The translations under genes and the position numbers were made by a program. Shown here in pieces: positions 19,062-28,007 of a stretch of 64,000 bases of DNA. The stretch's first letter is position 1. Each line of letters starts with the position of its first letter. The DNA is taken from contig NZ_CP114903.1 of assembly GCF_027497255.1 (NCBI RefSeq), positions 4,278,001-4,342,000 on the forward strand. The letters are read 5' to 3'. This DNA comes from Micromonospora sp. WMMD882. GTDB lineage: Bacteria > Actinomycetota > Actinomycetes > Mycobacteriales > Micromonosporaceae. The notes under the pieces are model-generated. The model was given only the letters and a program-made list of their open reading frames with translations, was not told the DNA's origin and did no database searches.

Positions 19062-19523
19062 GTGCTGGTCGTGACGACGGATTCGCTCCCCGGCTACGAG
19101 ATCCGCCAGGTCCTCGGCGAAGTGGTGTCCTCCATGGCCCGGACCCGCAACCCGTACCGCGAGGGCGTGAAGAACCTGCGCGGTGGCGCGTACGACCCGA
19201 TGGCGCCGGACAACCTCACCCGCTGGCGTACCGACTCGGTGGCCCGGCTCGGCGAGGAGGCCCGCCGGCTCGGCGCGAACGCCGTGGTGGGGATGCGGTT
19301 CGACAGCCGCGACTGCGGTGAGATGTGGATGGAGATGTGCGCCTACGGCACGGCTGTCGTCGTCGTACCCCGGGCGCCCGCGACCATGCCCCCCGACCAG
19401 CCGCTGGTGGCGGCGGGCACCGCGCACGACGCGGAGATCGCCGAGGCCCCCGGCGGCATCGCCGAGCCGCCGAGCGCCCCCACCCTCTCCACCGCCGCCG
19501 AAACCCCCACCCGCGGCTCCTGA
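19062..19523 (+). CDS. YbjQ/UPF0145 family protein with Pro/Ala-rich tail
   Basis: A 153-residue protein whose first 105 residues form a YbjQ-like domain: VVTTDSLPGYEIRQVLGEV, the EGVKNLRGGAYDPMAPDNLT loop, and LGANAVVGMRFDSRDCGEMW. These proteins form pentameric rings with no known activity and are thought to bind metals or stress ligands. The remaining 45 residues are low-complexity. GTG 19062 keeps the first strand; GTG 19071 is equally possible. It is convergent with purB. Confidence 0.8.
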   Translation: MLVVTTDSLPGYEIRQVLGEVVSSMARTRNPYREGVKNLRGGAYDPMAPDNLTRWRTDSVARLGEEARRLGANAVVGMRFDSRDCGEMWMEMCAYGTAVVVVPRAPATMPPDQPLVAAGTAHDAEIAEAPGGIAEPPSAPTLSTAAETPTRGS

Positions 19524-19543
19524 CCCAGCGGGCGGGGCGGGGC

Positions 19544-20968
19544 TCAGAGGATGGGGGGCGGGGAGTAGGCGGCGGCTTCGGGGCGCTGGGTGACGATCTT
19601 GGTGATCTGGGCGGTGACCGCCTCGACCTGGGCGGCGGCGGTGCCGGTGAAGGCGCGGGGGTCGGCGACCAGGTCGGCGATCTCGGCCCGGGTCAGGCCC
19701 AGCCTCGGGTCGCCGGCGAGCCTGTCGAACAGGTCGTTCTCCGCCGCGCCCCGCTCCCGCATGCCGAGCGCCACCGCGACCGCGTGCTCCTTGATCGCCT
19801 CGTGCGCGACCTCCCGGCCCACGCCGCGCCGGACCGCCGCGACCAGGATCTTCGTGGTGGCCAGGAACGGCAGGAACCGCTCCAGCTCCCGGTTGACCAC
19901 CGCCGGGTACGCCCCGAACTCGTCGAGCACGGTGAGGAACGTCTGGAACAGCCCGTCGGCGGCGAAGAAGGCGTCCGGCAGGGCCACCCGGCGCACCACC
20001 GAGCAGGACACGTCCCCCTCGTTCCACTGGTCGCCGGCCAGCTCGCCGACCATCGACAGGTAGCCCCGAAGGATCACCGCGAACCCGTTGACCCGCTCGC
20101 TGGAGCGGGTGTTCATCTTGTGCGGCATCGCGCTGGAGCCGACCTGGCCGGGCTTGAAGCCCTCGGTGACCAGCTCCTGACCGACCATCAGCCGGATCGT
20201 GGTGGCCAGCGACGACGGCGCGGCGGCCACCTGCACCAGCGCGGCCACCACGTCGAAGTCGAGCGAGCGCGGGTAGACCTGCCCGACGCTGTCCAGCACC
20301 CGGGCGAAGCCCAGGTGCCCGGCGACCCGCCGCTCCAGCTCGGCCACCCGGCCGGTGTCGCCGTCGAACAGGTCGAGCTGGTCGGCGGCGGTGCCCACCG
20401 GGCCCTTGATGCCCCGCAGCGGGTACCGGCCGATCAGGTCCTCCACCCGCTCGTACGCGACCAGCAGCTCCTCGGCGGCCGACGCGAAGCGCTTGCCCAG
20501 CGTGGTCGCCTGCGCCGCCACGTTGTGCGACCGGCCGGTCATCACCAGGTCGGTGTGCTCGTGGGCGAGCCAGGCCAGCCGGGCCAGCGCGGCCACCATC
20601 CGGTCCCGGATCAGCTCCAGCGAGGCCCGGATCTGGAGCTGCTCGACGTTCTCGGTGAGATCCCGGGAGGTCATCCCCTTGTGCACGTGCTCGTGCCCGG
20701 CGAGGGCGCTGAACTCCTCGATCCGCGCCTTCACGTCGTGCCGGGTGACCCGCTCCCGCTCGGCGATGGAGGCCAGGTCGACCTGGTCGAGGACCCGCTC
20801 GTACGCCTCGACGCCCCCGTCGGGCAGCGGCACGCCGAGATCCCGCTGGGCTTTCAGGACGGCGAGCCAGAGCCGCCGTTCCATCCGTACCTTCTCCTCC
20901 GGCGACCAGAGGGCGACCAGCTCGGGGGAGGCGTACCGGTGGGCGAGCACGTTCGGAATCGTCGTCAC
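19544..20968 (-). CDS. purB: Adenylosuccinate lyase
   Basis: A 474-residue fumarase/aspartase-superfamily enzyme that cleaves SAICAR and adenylosuccinate. The conserved blocks are HDVKARIEEF (with the following HEHVHKGMTSRDL), MTGRSHNVAAQATTLGKR and the signature GSSAMPHKMNTRSSERV. GTG 20968 starts the family N-terminus (TTIPNVLAHRYASPELV). It is another member of the purine set in this window, standing alone between YbjQ and the XRE triad. Confidence 0.95.
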   Translation of the reverse strand: MTTIPNVLAHRYASPELVALWSPEEKVRMERRLWLAVLKAQRDLGVPLPDGGVEAYERVLDQVDLASIAERERVTRHDVKARIEEFSALAGHEHVHKGMTSRDLTENVEQLQIRASLELIRDRMVAALARLAWLAHEHTDLVMTGRSHNVAAQATTLGKRFASAAEELLVAYERVEDLIGRYPLRGIKGPVGTAADQLDLFDGDTGRVAELERRVAGHLGFARVLDSVGQVYPRSLDFDVVAALVQVAAAPSSLATTIRLMVGQELVTEGFKPGQVGSSAMPHKMNTRSSERVNGFAVILRGYLSMVGELAGDQWNEGDVSCSVVRRVALPDAFFAADGLFQTFLTVLDEFGAYPAVVNRELERFLPFLATTKILVAAVRRGVGREVAHEAIKEHAVAVALGMRERGAAENDLFDRLAGDPRLGLTRAEIADLVADPRAFTGTAAAQVEAVTAQITKIVTQRPEAAAYSPPPIL

Positions 20969-21379
20969 CCGGCCATTGTCCGGCACGGTCGGACCCGGGC
21001 CGCGCGGCGGGCGGCGGCCGGGTGACCGGGGCCCGTCCGGCCGCACCCCGGACGGGACCGGAACGCCCCCGTGCGGGCGACCCGACCCAGCGGGCTGGAT
21101 CGATCATCGTCTGCCCGTTGCACCGGGCGGGACGCGTCGCTAGGGTGCGTGGCAGAGGCCGGCATCTCCCCCCGTGGATGCCGGCCTCTGCATTACCGGG
21201 TCGGCGCCAAATCCCCCCAGACGACGCGAACACCGGAATGAGAGATGCTGATCAGGGTCAGGCCACACGCCAACATCGATGAGCTTACGATGGATGCGCG
21301 CCGGCCGTCAACTGAAGTTAATGACGGGCGAACGCCGGTTAATCTGAGCTTTCCCAGCTACCGCGGAGGTGCAGCGGCC
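20969..21379. other. Intergenic region between divergent purB and XRE gene
   Basis: This 411-bp stretch carries the purB promoter (-), the hairpin at 21153-21190, and an AT-richer part (21240-21360) likely to hold the XRE promoter. No gene is supported; the Met-containing frame reading into the XRE gene from 21245 has no ribosome binding site. Confidence 0.5.
21153..21190. terminator. 13-bp-stem hairpin between divergent genes
   Basis: CAGAGGCCGGCAT (21153-21165) pairs perfectly with ATGCCGGCCTCTG (21178-21190) around a 12-nt C-rich loop. It does not follow a coding region directly, so it may be an insulator, a small-RNA end or an attenuator for the XRE operon. Confidence 0.6.
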
Positions 21380-21853
21380 TTGAACAGCCCAGCCGAGGAC
21401 GGGACGTCCTTCGCGGACCGGCTCAACCTGCTCTTCGACACGATACGTCCCGCCGGTCGGGAAAATCCGCACAGCAACAAAGACGTCGCGGCGGCCATTC
21501 GCGCGGCGGGCGGATCCATTTCCGATGTGTACATCTGGCAGTTACGCACCGGTCGCCGGACGAATCCCACCAAAGAGCACATCGAATCGCTCGCCCAGTT
21601 CTTCGGCGTCAGCGCGGCGTACTTCTTCGACGACGAGCAGGCCCGGCACACCATCGCCGACCTGAAGACGCTGGGCGCCCTGCGCAAGCTCCAAGTGCAG
21701 CACGTGTCGCTGCGCACCGTGCTCCAGCACAAGGGCCTCTCCCCGGCCAGCCAGCAGGTCATCCAGCAGATGGTCGACCGCTGCCTCGAACTGGAGGGCC
21801 TCACCGACCGCGAACCGGTCGAGCCGGGCCCGGCGGGGGACGGACCGTCATGA
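21380..21853 (+). CDS. XRE-family (EspR-like) helix-turn-helix regulator
   Basis: A 157-residue protein. I chose TTG 21380 because a GGAGG box (21365-21369) stands at ideal spacing and the product begins at the conserved SFADRLNLLFDTIRP. The HTH spans NKDVAAAIRAAGGSISDVYI to ESLAQFFGVSAAYFFDD, and a C-terminal helical region (TLGALRKLQVQHVSLRTVL) follows. It overlaps the next gene by 4 nt. Family members regulate the linked genes; the ligand and operator are unknown. Confidence 0.82.
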   Translation: MNSPAEDGTSFADRLNLLFDTIRPAGRENPHSNKDVAAAIRAAGGSISDVYIWQLRTGRRTNPTKEHIESLAQFFGVSAAYFFDDEQARHTIADLKTLGALRKLQVQHVSLRTVLQHKGLSPASQQVIQQMVDRCLELEGLTDREPVEPGPAGDGPS

Positions 21854-22404
21854 CCGGGTGGCGTGCCAAACGCCGGTTGACGCGCCTCACCAGCGGAATC
21901 CGGGTCCCCGCCACCCCGGACAGCGCGGCCCTCTGCCAGGCCGTGGCCGAACGCCTCGACCGGCCGGTCCAGCTCCTCCCGCTGCCGTTGCCCACCGCCG
22001 CCCCCTGCGGCATCGTCCTCAGCACCCCACAGAGCCACTACGTCGCGTACGACAACCGGACCAGCCCCCTGCACCAGCGGCACATCGTCGCGCACGAGCT
22101 GGGCCACCTGCTGGCCGGGCACGCCGCCCGCCCGGTCGGCGCGACCCAACTCGCCCGGCTGCTGATGCCCACCCTCGACCCGGACATGGTCACCTCCGTG
22201 CTCGGCCGGGTGCCCGGCTTCGACGAGCGGGCCGAATGGGAGGCCGAGGTGATCGCCGACCTGCTCCGCAAGCACACCGGACGCCGACCGACGCCCACCA
22301 CCGGACGACCCGCCGACCCGGCCGCCACCACCGCCGACCCGTCGGCCGCCGCGGTCGTCGACCGGATCCGACAGTCCCTGAGCGGACCGGTCACCGATGC
22401 ATGA
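21850..22404 (+). CDS. ImmA/IrrE-like metallopeptidase
   Basis: A 184-residue protein with the zinc protease motif HELGHLLAGH in HRHIVAHELGHLLAGH context (about residues 77-90) and a downstream acid (EWEAEVIADLL) as third ligand. ImmA/IrrE proteins cleave XRE-type repressors, and the partner is encoded immediately upstream with a 4-nt overlap, so the pair forms a likely regulator/anti-repressor switch. The C-terminal 45 residues are Pro/Thr-rich and disordered. Confidence 0.82.
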   Translation: MTGWRAKRRLTRLTSGIRVPATPDSAALCQAVAERLDRPVQLLPLPLPTAAPCGIVLSTPQSHYVAYDNRTSPLHQRHIVAHELGHLLAGHAARPVGATQLARLLMPTLDPDMVTSVLGRVPGFDERAEWEAEVIADLLRKHTGRRPTPTTGRPADPAATTADPSAAAVVDRIRQSLSGPVTDA

Positions 22405-23578
22405 GCTCCTCTACCCCGTCCTCGCCGTCCTCGCCTGGGTGGCCGCGGGCGCCCGCCTCTGCTCCGGCATGCGCAACGGCCCGGTCGCCCCGGCCCGCCA
22501 CGCGGTCACCAGCGCGTTCGCGCTGCTCGCGGTGACCTTCACCGTCTCCACACCGGCCGTCTGGGCGCTCGCCGACCGGGTCACCGGGCTCGACAACGCC
22601 ACCGCGCTCGTCGCGCACCTCTGCGTGGTCGGCTTCTCCACCAGCCTCCAGGTGCTGCTGCTCTGGTGGACCAACCCCGCCGAGACCGCCCGCCGCCGCA
22701 GCCGCAACCGACTGGTCTCGCTGGCCGCGGTGGCGGTGCTGCTCACCGTGCTCTTCGTCGCCATCGGCCCCACCCGGACCCACCACACCGACTTCGTGGT
22801 CGCCTACGCCCACCGGCCGCCACTCGCCGCGTACCTGCTGACGTACCTGGTGGCGTTCACCGCCGGGCTGCTCGACATCATCCGGATCTGCTGGCCGTAC
22901 GCCCGCCTGGCCGGGCCCGGCTGGGTGCGACGCGGCCTGCGGATGACCGCCGTCGGGGCCGTGCTCGGGCTGGTCTACGCGGCGGCCCGGTTCCTCGACG
23001 TGCTGACCGCGCTGGGCTGGCACCCGCCCCGCTGGGAGGCGATCGTCCCGATCACGGCCAGCGCCGGCGCGCTCCTGGTCATCACCGGCCTGACCCTGCC
23101 GGCCCTCGCCCCCCGACTCGACAACGTCGCCGGCACCACCCACCGGATCCGGCTGCTCCGCCAGCTCCGCCCGCTCTGGGCCGCGCTCTGCGCCGCCGTA
23201 CCCGCCGTGCGGCTGGCCCACGAGCAGCGCTGGTGGCGGCCGGCGGACCGGCTGCACCGCCGGGTCATCGAGATCTACGACGCCCGGCTGGTGCTGCGCC
23301 CGTACCTCAGCGAAGCCGTCGGGGACCGGGCCCGCCGCCGTGCGGAGGCCGACGGCCTCGGCGGCGACGACCTGGCCGCCGTCGTCGAGGCCGCCAAGCT
23401 GCGCGCCGCGCTGGCCGCGATGCGCGCCGACGTCCGCCCACGCCGACCGGAACGCCCCGACCCGCCCGATCCGGCCCTCGACGAGGTACGCGAGGTCGAG
23501 CAGTTGGCCCGGGTCGCGCACGCCTTCACCAACTCGCCCCTGGTCGGCATCACCGCCCGGGACCCCGCCGACGCCTGA
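22397..23578 (+). CDS. MAB_1171c-type (DUF6545) multi-spanning membrane protein
   Basis: A 393-residue protein with about seven membrane helices in the first 235 residues (for example LLYPVLAVLAWVAAGARLC, LVSLAAVAVLLTVLFVAIG, AAYLLTYLVAFTAGLL) and a 150-residue cytoplasmic C-terminal domain (LHRRVIEIYDARLVLRPYL). The layout matches actinobacterial proteins annotated as putative transporters, but no transport signature is seen. It overlaps the metallopeptidase gene by 8 nt, and the XRE-ImmA-membrane order suggests the membrane protein is the sensor or effector of the switch. Confidence 0.75.
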   Translation: MHELLYPVLAVLAWVAAGARLCSGMRNGPVAPARHAVTSAFALLAVTFTVSTPAVWALADRVTGLDNATALVAHLCVVGFSTSLQVLLLWWTNPAETARRRSRNRLVSLAAVAVLLTVLFVAIGPTRTHHTDFVVAYAHRPPLAAYLLTYLVAFTAGLLDIIRICWPYARLAGPGWVRRGLRMTAVGAVLGLVYAAARFLDVLTALGWHPPRWEAIVPITASAGALLVITGLTLPALAPRLDNVAGTTHRIRLLRQLRPLWAALCAAVPAVRLAHEQRWWRPADRLHRRVIEIYDARLVLRPYLSEAVGDRARRRAEADGLGGDDLAAVVEAAKLRAALAAMRADVRPRRPERPDPPDPALDEVREVEQLARVAHAFTNSPLVGITARDPADA

Positions 23579-23589
23579 ACCACCGACGC

Positions 23590-23653
23590 CGCCTCTTGAC
23601 CAACCCGCCTCTTGACCAACCCGCCTCTTGATCGACCCGCCTCTTGATCAACC
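23590..23653. repeat. Four 16-bp tandem repeats downstream of the membrane protein gene
   Basis: The unit CGCCTCTTGACCAACC is repeated four times without gaps; copies 1 and 2 are identical, copies 3 and 4 differ at one or two bases (GATCGACC, GATCAACC). Confidence 0.85.
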
Positions 23654-24233
23654 CGGTTTCGCCGATATCGGGGCATCCCGCCCCGTCGACCCCGCCACAT
23701 CAAGGAAACGGCCACCGCCCGCCCTCGGCGGGGCGTTCCCCGGCGACCCTCGGCGGGGGGTTCCCGGCAGCCGTGGGCCGGGGGTTCCCGGCAGCCGTGG
23801 GCCGGGGGGTTCCCGGCGGCCGTGGGCGGGGGCCCTGGCCTGGACGGGCCGTCACGGGTGAGGCCACATCGGGCGACGACCACGTGCGGGCCGGGGGCGA
23901 CGGGCCGGGGTGGCGGGCCGGACGCGACCGTGGCGGGCCGGGGTGGCCGGGTTGCTGGTGAGAGCCTGTCGAGCTGCCCCGGTTGTGCTACCGGCCAACC
24001 GACCAGCAGCGCGCGGCGGAGGTGCAGGGCCACCCGATGCCGCCTCCAGCGGGGCCACCCTGCTCGTCAGGCACCGACCGGAAGCCGCCGGGGGTACCAG
24101 CGCAGTGCCGGAAGCGTCGTCCAGGCGCACCACCGCCGACCAACCGCCGCCTCCGTACCAGCGTCGTGACTCTCACCCGCTCCGCAGACCGGCGCAGCCT
24201 CCACTTGCCGGCCGACACGAACGATTAGACGGT
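23654..24233. other. Gene-free GC-rich spacer before CRISPR array 1
   Basis: This 580-bp stretch holds a second tandem repeat block and then sequence without a credible gene. At 23722-23830 four 24-25-bp units with the core GGGGTTCCCGGCAGCCGTGG can be aligned. It is the trailer side of CRISPR array 1. Confidence 0.6.
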
Positions 24234-25065
24234 GTTCCGATCCTCGCCCGGTCCGAAGACCGGGCGCAGCGTGGCTCCGGACGCGACGGCCTCGACCGTC
24301 GACCCGTAGTTGCGATCCTCGCCCGGTCCGGAGACCGGGCGCAGCGACCGATCAGCGGGATGTCGCTGGCCCCGCCCCGGGTGTTGCGATCCTCGCCCGG
24401 TCCGGAGACCGGGCGCAGCATCGCGGTGACTGCCCTCCACCGGCACGCCGGAGGCCGTTGCGATCCTCGCCCGGTCCGGAGACCGGGCGCAGCGGATGCG
24501 TGCCCACGGCCGGCATGTCGACGAAGTCGTTGCGATCCTCGCCCGGTCCGGAGACCGGGCGCAGCACTCGATCGACGCCGAGGCCGCCGAACTGGCGGAG
24601 TTGCGATCCTCGCCCGGTCCGGAGACCGGGCGCAGCTGGACCCGAAGCCCGCCGCGCCCACCGAGCACGAGGTTGCGATCCTCGCCCGGTCCGGAGACCG
24701 GGCGCAGGCGGAGCGTGCCGAGCGGACCAAGACCACCGAGGAGTTGCGATCCTCGCCCGGTCCGGAGACCGGGCGCAGTGCTGCTCACCCTCGCTGCCGA
24801 GGTGCTGTCTCGGTTGCGATCCTCGCCCGGTCCGGAGACCGGGCGCAGGCCGTGTATGTGACCCGCAGCAGACCCCGGTCGGCGTTGCGATCCTCGCCCG
24901 GTCCGGAGACCGGGCGCAGCGCTCGGCCCGGCCGGCACGCGCGCCCTGGAGGCGGAGTTGCGATCCTCGCCCGGTCCGGAGACCGGGCGCAGGGGCCGCC
25001 TGCTCGGCACGCCCGGGGCTGATCACGGAGTTGCGATCCTCGCCCGGTCCGGAGACCGGGCGCAG
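24234..25065 (-). CRISPR. CRISPR array 1: 12 repeats, 11 spacers (type I-C)
   Basis: Repeats of 36 bp start (plus strand) at 24234, 24309, 24383, 24457, 24529, 24600, 24672, 24743, 24813, 24884, 24957 and 25030. In the transcribed (minus) sense each runs CTGCGCCCGGTC-TCCG-GACCGGGCG-AGGATCGCAAC: a 9-bp stem, a UCCG tetraloop and an 11-nt handle. Spacers are 34-39 bp. The first plus-strand repeat is degenerate (GTTCCG for GTTGCG) and has a TTCG loop, marking it as the trailer end; the leader is at 25066-25191 beside cas2. The transcript therefore runs in the same direction as the cas operon. Confidence 0.98.
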
Positions 25066-25191
25066 GGCTCCCGAGCTGCACATATAGCCTCTCTTCGAGG
25101 CGTTAGAGGTGCAACGAGAGTCCGATTCGGGCATCTTAGCCACATTTCTTGGCTCGGAACCTCCCGGGGATTCCGTGTTCACCGGAGGTTC
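25066..25191 (-). promoter_or_regulatory. Leader of CRISPR array 1
   Basis: This is the AT-richer 126 bp between the leader-proximal repeat and the cas2 stop. It contains the inverted repeat GGAACCTCC...GGAGGTTCC (25156-25164 and 25184-25192) in a block of about 50 bp that recurs almost unchanged at the leader of array 2 (36170-36219), about 92 bp from the first repeat in both cases. The IR may end cas2 transcription or be an adaptation/integration signal. Confidence 0.75.
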
Positions 25192-25482
25192 CTAGATCAC
25201 GAAGGGGCCGCGTGGGTCGATGTGCCGAGGCTTACCAAGGTGTTCGACCTCGTCGAGGGCGTTGGCAGGTAGGCGGTAGATGCGGACGCTGTCGCGTACG
25301 GGGTCGATGACGGATTGCAGCGCGGCGACCAGCTTGACCTTGTCGGCCTCCCGGCAGACGACCTCGAACACCGACTTCTGGACCCGGTGGCCGTACGCCT
25401 CGCAGATTTTGGCGACCCGCCGGAGCCGCCGCTCACCCGCCGGAGTGATCGTTTCGACGTCGTACGTAATGAGCAGATCCAT
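25192..25482 (-). CDS. cas2: CRISPR-associated endonuclease Cas2 (type I-C)
   Basis: A 96-residue ferredoxin-fold protein that forms the spacer-integration complex with Cas1. The first strand holds the conserved Asp (LLITYDVET), followed by RRVAKICEAYGHRVQKSVFEV and the C-terminal VRIYRLPANA strand. ATG 25482 overlaps the cas1 stop by one base. Its stop is inside the inverted repeat of the array 1 leader. Confidence 0.96.
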   Translation of the reverse strand: MDLLITYDVETITPAGERRLRRVAKICEAYGHRVQKSVFEVVCREADKVKLVAALQSVIDPVRDSVRIYRLPANALDEVEHLGKPRHIDPRGPFVI

Positions 25483-26507
25483 CAGTTCACGGTCCAGGGG
25501 CGGTACGCGTCCAGGTCACCCCGAAGGTGACGGGCGAGCAAGCGGGCCTGCACCAGGGGTAGCAGAGCCCCCGCCACCTCGTGTTTCAGTTGGGCGTGGG
25601 GCCAGGTCCGCCGCCGGCTGGTCTGCCAGGCATTCAGCACGGTCCTCCGGCCGGCGTCGGTGAGGCGGTACGCGCCGTTGGGCAGCGCCTCGAAATCACC
25701 TGCGGTCAGCTCGCGCCGGTTGAGCAGGGTGAACGCGAGCCGGTCGGCCAACAGTGGCCGGAACTCCTCCATCAGGTCGAGCGCGAGCGCGGGCTTGCCC
25801 GGCCGTACGCCGTGCAGGAAGCCGATGTACGGGTCGAGCCCGACCTGTTCCAACGCGCCGTGCACGGCGACCCTCAGCATGCCGTACAGGAAGGAGAGCA
25901 GGCAGTTCACCGGATCGGTCGGCGGCCGACGGTTGCGTCCTGCCGGATGCCACTTCTTGTCCGTCAGCAGGTACGGCAGGGCGGCAAAGTAGTCCCGCGC
26001 GGCGATGCCTTCGACGCCGAGCGTCTCGTCCACGCTGCACGCCTCCCGCAGCAGGTCGAGGCGCTGGGCGAGCAGTTCGGCGCTGGCCCGGAGGGCGACC
26101 TGCCGGTGCCCGGTGGTGTCCCGTGCGGTGCGTAGTAGCCCCTGGCGCGAGTTGTGCACCTTGCCGGCCACCATGGCGACCGCGATGGCGAGCCGGTGGC
26201 CGGGATCATCGGCGGCCCGGTGCTGGGCCTGCCGCAGCAGCGGGTTGCCGCTGGTGGGGCCGGCGACCCGGGCCCGGAAGCGTCCCATGCCGGTCAGCCA
26301 GCTGACGGACCGGCCGTCGTCGGCACACCGGAGGAGCAGTTCGTCGCTGATGTTGACCCCGGCGAAGAGGACCAGGTGGTCGACGCGCACGAGGGGCAGC
26401 AACTGCCGTCCGGTCTGTTCGGGGTGGTAGACCCGGACGGTGTCCCCGTCTAGGCGGAGGTTGGTGCCCGGGGTCTGGACGTAGAGGGTGTTCAACAGTT
26501 CAGTCAC
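25482..26507 (-). CDS. cas1: CRISPR-associated endonuclease/integrase Cas1 (type I-C)
   Basis: A 341-residue adaptation integrase. The N-terminal beta domain starts TELLNTLYVQTPGTNLRLDG; GRSVSWLTGMGRFRARVAGP follows. The metal-binding residues of the helical domain are visible as Glu in HGALEQVGLDP, His in IGFLHGVRPG and Asp in LALDLMEEFR. GTG 26507 overlaps the cas4 end by 8 nt; the longer frame gives no family sequence. Confidence 0.96.
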   Translation of the reverse strand: MTELLNTLYVQTPGTNLRLDGDTVRVYHPEQTGRQLLPLVRVDHLVLFAGVNISDELLLRCADDGRSVSWLTGMGRFRARVAGPTSGNPLLRQAQHRAADDPGHRLAIAVAMVAGKVHNSRQGLLRTARDTTGHRQVALRASAELLAQRLDLLREACSVDETLGVEGIAARDYFAALPYLLTDKKWHPAGRNRRPPTDPVNCLLSFLYGMLRVAVHGALEQVGLDPYIGFLHGVRPGKPALALDLMEEFRPLLADRLAFTLLNRRELTAGDFEALPNGAYRLTDAGRRTVLNAWQTSRRRTWPHAQLKHEVAGALLPLVQARLLARHLRGDLDAYRPWTVN

Positions 26508-27147
26508 GCCATGGTCCGAGAGGTCGTGGGGTGAACAGGTCGACCGGCGCGGCCTTCGTCCGGCCGTCGGTGATGTCGGGTAGGCAGTCCTCGCGCAGCG
26601 AGCACCGGCGGCACCGGGTGTCGTTGCGGGCGACGGGCAGCCGTACGGACGCCAGCAGTCGACGGATGGCGTCGGCGGCTTCGGTGACCCTGGTGAGGAT
26701 CGCGGCATCAATGGTGACCGGGTGGCGGCGCCGCTCAGCGACCGAGTAGATGTGCCCGGTGGGCACGTCGAAGCCGGCTTCGATCAGGCAGAGCGCCTGC
26801 CCGGCGAGTTGCAGCTCGGCCGGGCCGCCGGGCTGGTAGCGGCCCACCTTGTACTCGACCGGCACGGCAACTCGTCCGTCGAACTCGACCACGTCGCAGA
26901 CGCCTCTGAGCCCGTGCGCCCTGCTGGCCACCGGCAGCGACCGCACCACTTTCACTCCGGCACGCTTCGTGACGCCGGGCAGGTCGACGACCCGGTGGCT
27001 GAGGTCCCCGCGTACGGTGTCCGCGCTCTCGCTCCACACCCCTTCGACGTGGATGAGGGCGGTCTGCCGGTGGCAGTAGGCGTAGTGTTCGAGCGCGGAC
27101 AGCGGCACCTCGACCAGCGGCGGGTCACCGTCGGCGGGGTCGGTCAC
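26500..27147 (-). CDS. cas4: CRISPR-associated exonuclease Cas4 (type I-C)
   Basis: A 215-residue RecB-like nuclease that trims prespacers and selects the PAM. The Fe-S cysteines are the first in ALEHYAYCHRQ and three more in CRRCSLREDC near the C-terminus. Nuclease motifs are VCDVVEFDG, VEYKVGRYQ and the QlxxY-type ELQLAGQALCLIEA. GTG 27147 overlaps the cas7 stop by 4 nt (GUGA). Confidence 0.95.
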   Translation of the reverse strand: MTDPADGDPPLVEVPLSALEHYAYCHRQTALIHVEGVWSESADTVRGDLSHRVVDLPGVTKRAGVKVVRSLPVASRAHGLRGVCDVVEFDGRVAVPVEYKVGRYQPGGPAELQLAGQALCLIEAGFDVPTGHIYSVAERRRHPVTIDAAILTRVTEAADAIRRLLASVRLPVARNDTRCRRCSLREDCLPDITDGRTKAAPVDLFTPRPLGPWRD

Positions 27148-28007
27148 GGCCAGAGGTCGACCACCTTCGTGCAGGTGACTCCCTCGGGCAGGTCGGTGAG
27201 GTCCAGGTCGAGCGCGTAGTCCTCGAACCGCCGGGGGGCCTTCTCCGGGTTCTTGAGGGTCGGCCGGACCCGGGTGGTCAGGCTGGCGGCGGAGGTGACG
27301 CCGAGCGCGTCGGGGTGGCTGAAGACGTAGAGGCCGCACAGTTTCATCTCGCCACGGGTGGCCGACCGGTCGTGGTCGAACATGAGGGTGAGCGCCCGCC
27401 ACAGCACCGCGAGGTCGTCGGAGGTGACTCCGGTCTTGGCGGCGCGCGGCGCGGAGAAGTACGCGCGGGCCTGGTAGAGGCCGTAGGGGACGGTCCACTT
27501 GGAACCCATCTCCGTGCTCTCGCCCTTGTCGATGTCCTCCTGGCGGGTCTGGGTGACCCGGGTGATCGCGTGGTCGGTGGGGAGGATCGGGTCGACGCTG
27601 CGCCCGAAGGTGAACTGGAGCGGGCCACGGACCTGCCCCGCCCCGCCCTTGCCACCGGTGCTCAGCACGGCCCCGAACATCCGGATGTCGTAGTAGTGCT
27701 CGCAGAGCCACCGCTGCGCGTCGGCGGACCGGTCGCCGCTCGCCTTCAACGCCTCCTCGATCCGGGTGTTCAGCGCGTGGCCCGCCTCCACGAAGATGCC
27801 GTACCTCGGGTCGTCGCCGCGCAGCAGCGACACCGTGTCCCGGATCTTCCGCTTGATGGCGACGTCCGTCACCAGGCCCTGACCGGTCTCGTCGTCGGTG
27901 CGCGGCTGGTTGCCGCCGTCCGGGTCGCCGTTGGGGTTGCCGTCGGTGACGTCGAAGAGGAGCACGGCGTCATGGCGGCGGGACGGGTCGAGGTGGGCGT
28001 CGCTCAT
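27144..28007 (-). CDS. cas7c: Cas7/Csd2 (type I-C Cascade backbone subunit)
   Basis: A 287-residue RAMP-type subunit that polymerises along the crRNA spacer. The family start DAVLLFDVTDGNPNGDPDG (about residues 13-31) and the later VTDVAIKRKIRD, GAVLSTGGKGGAGQVRGPLQ and GSKWTVPYGLYQARAYFS blocks are diagnostic of Csd2. ATG 28007 has AAGGAG 8 nt upstream and overlaps the cas8c stop by 4 nt. Confidence 0.96.
   Translation of the reverse strand: MSDAHLDPSRRHDAVLLFDVTDGNPNGDPDGGNQPRTDDETGQGLVTDVAIKRKIRDTVSLLRGDDPRYGIFVEAGHALNTRIEEALKASGDRSADAQRWLCEHYYDIRMFGAVLSTGGKGGAGQVRGPLQFTFGRSVDPILPTDHAITRVTQTRQEDIDKGESTEMGSKWTVPYGLYQARAYFSAPRAAKTGVTSDDLAVLWRALTLMFDHDRSATRGEMKLCGLYVFSHPDALGVTSAASLTTRVRPTLKNPEKAPRRFEDYALDLDLTDLPEGVTCTKVVDLWP

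Noticed and set aside
24234..25087. Open frames across CRISPR array 1 on both strands
   Set aside because: The repeat length plus spacer keeps frames open by chance; the proteins are repeats of the same CRISPR translation.
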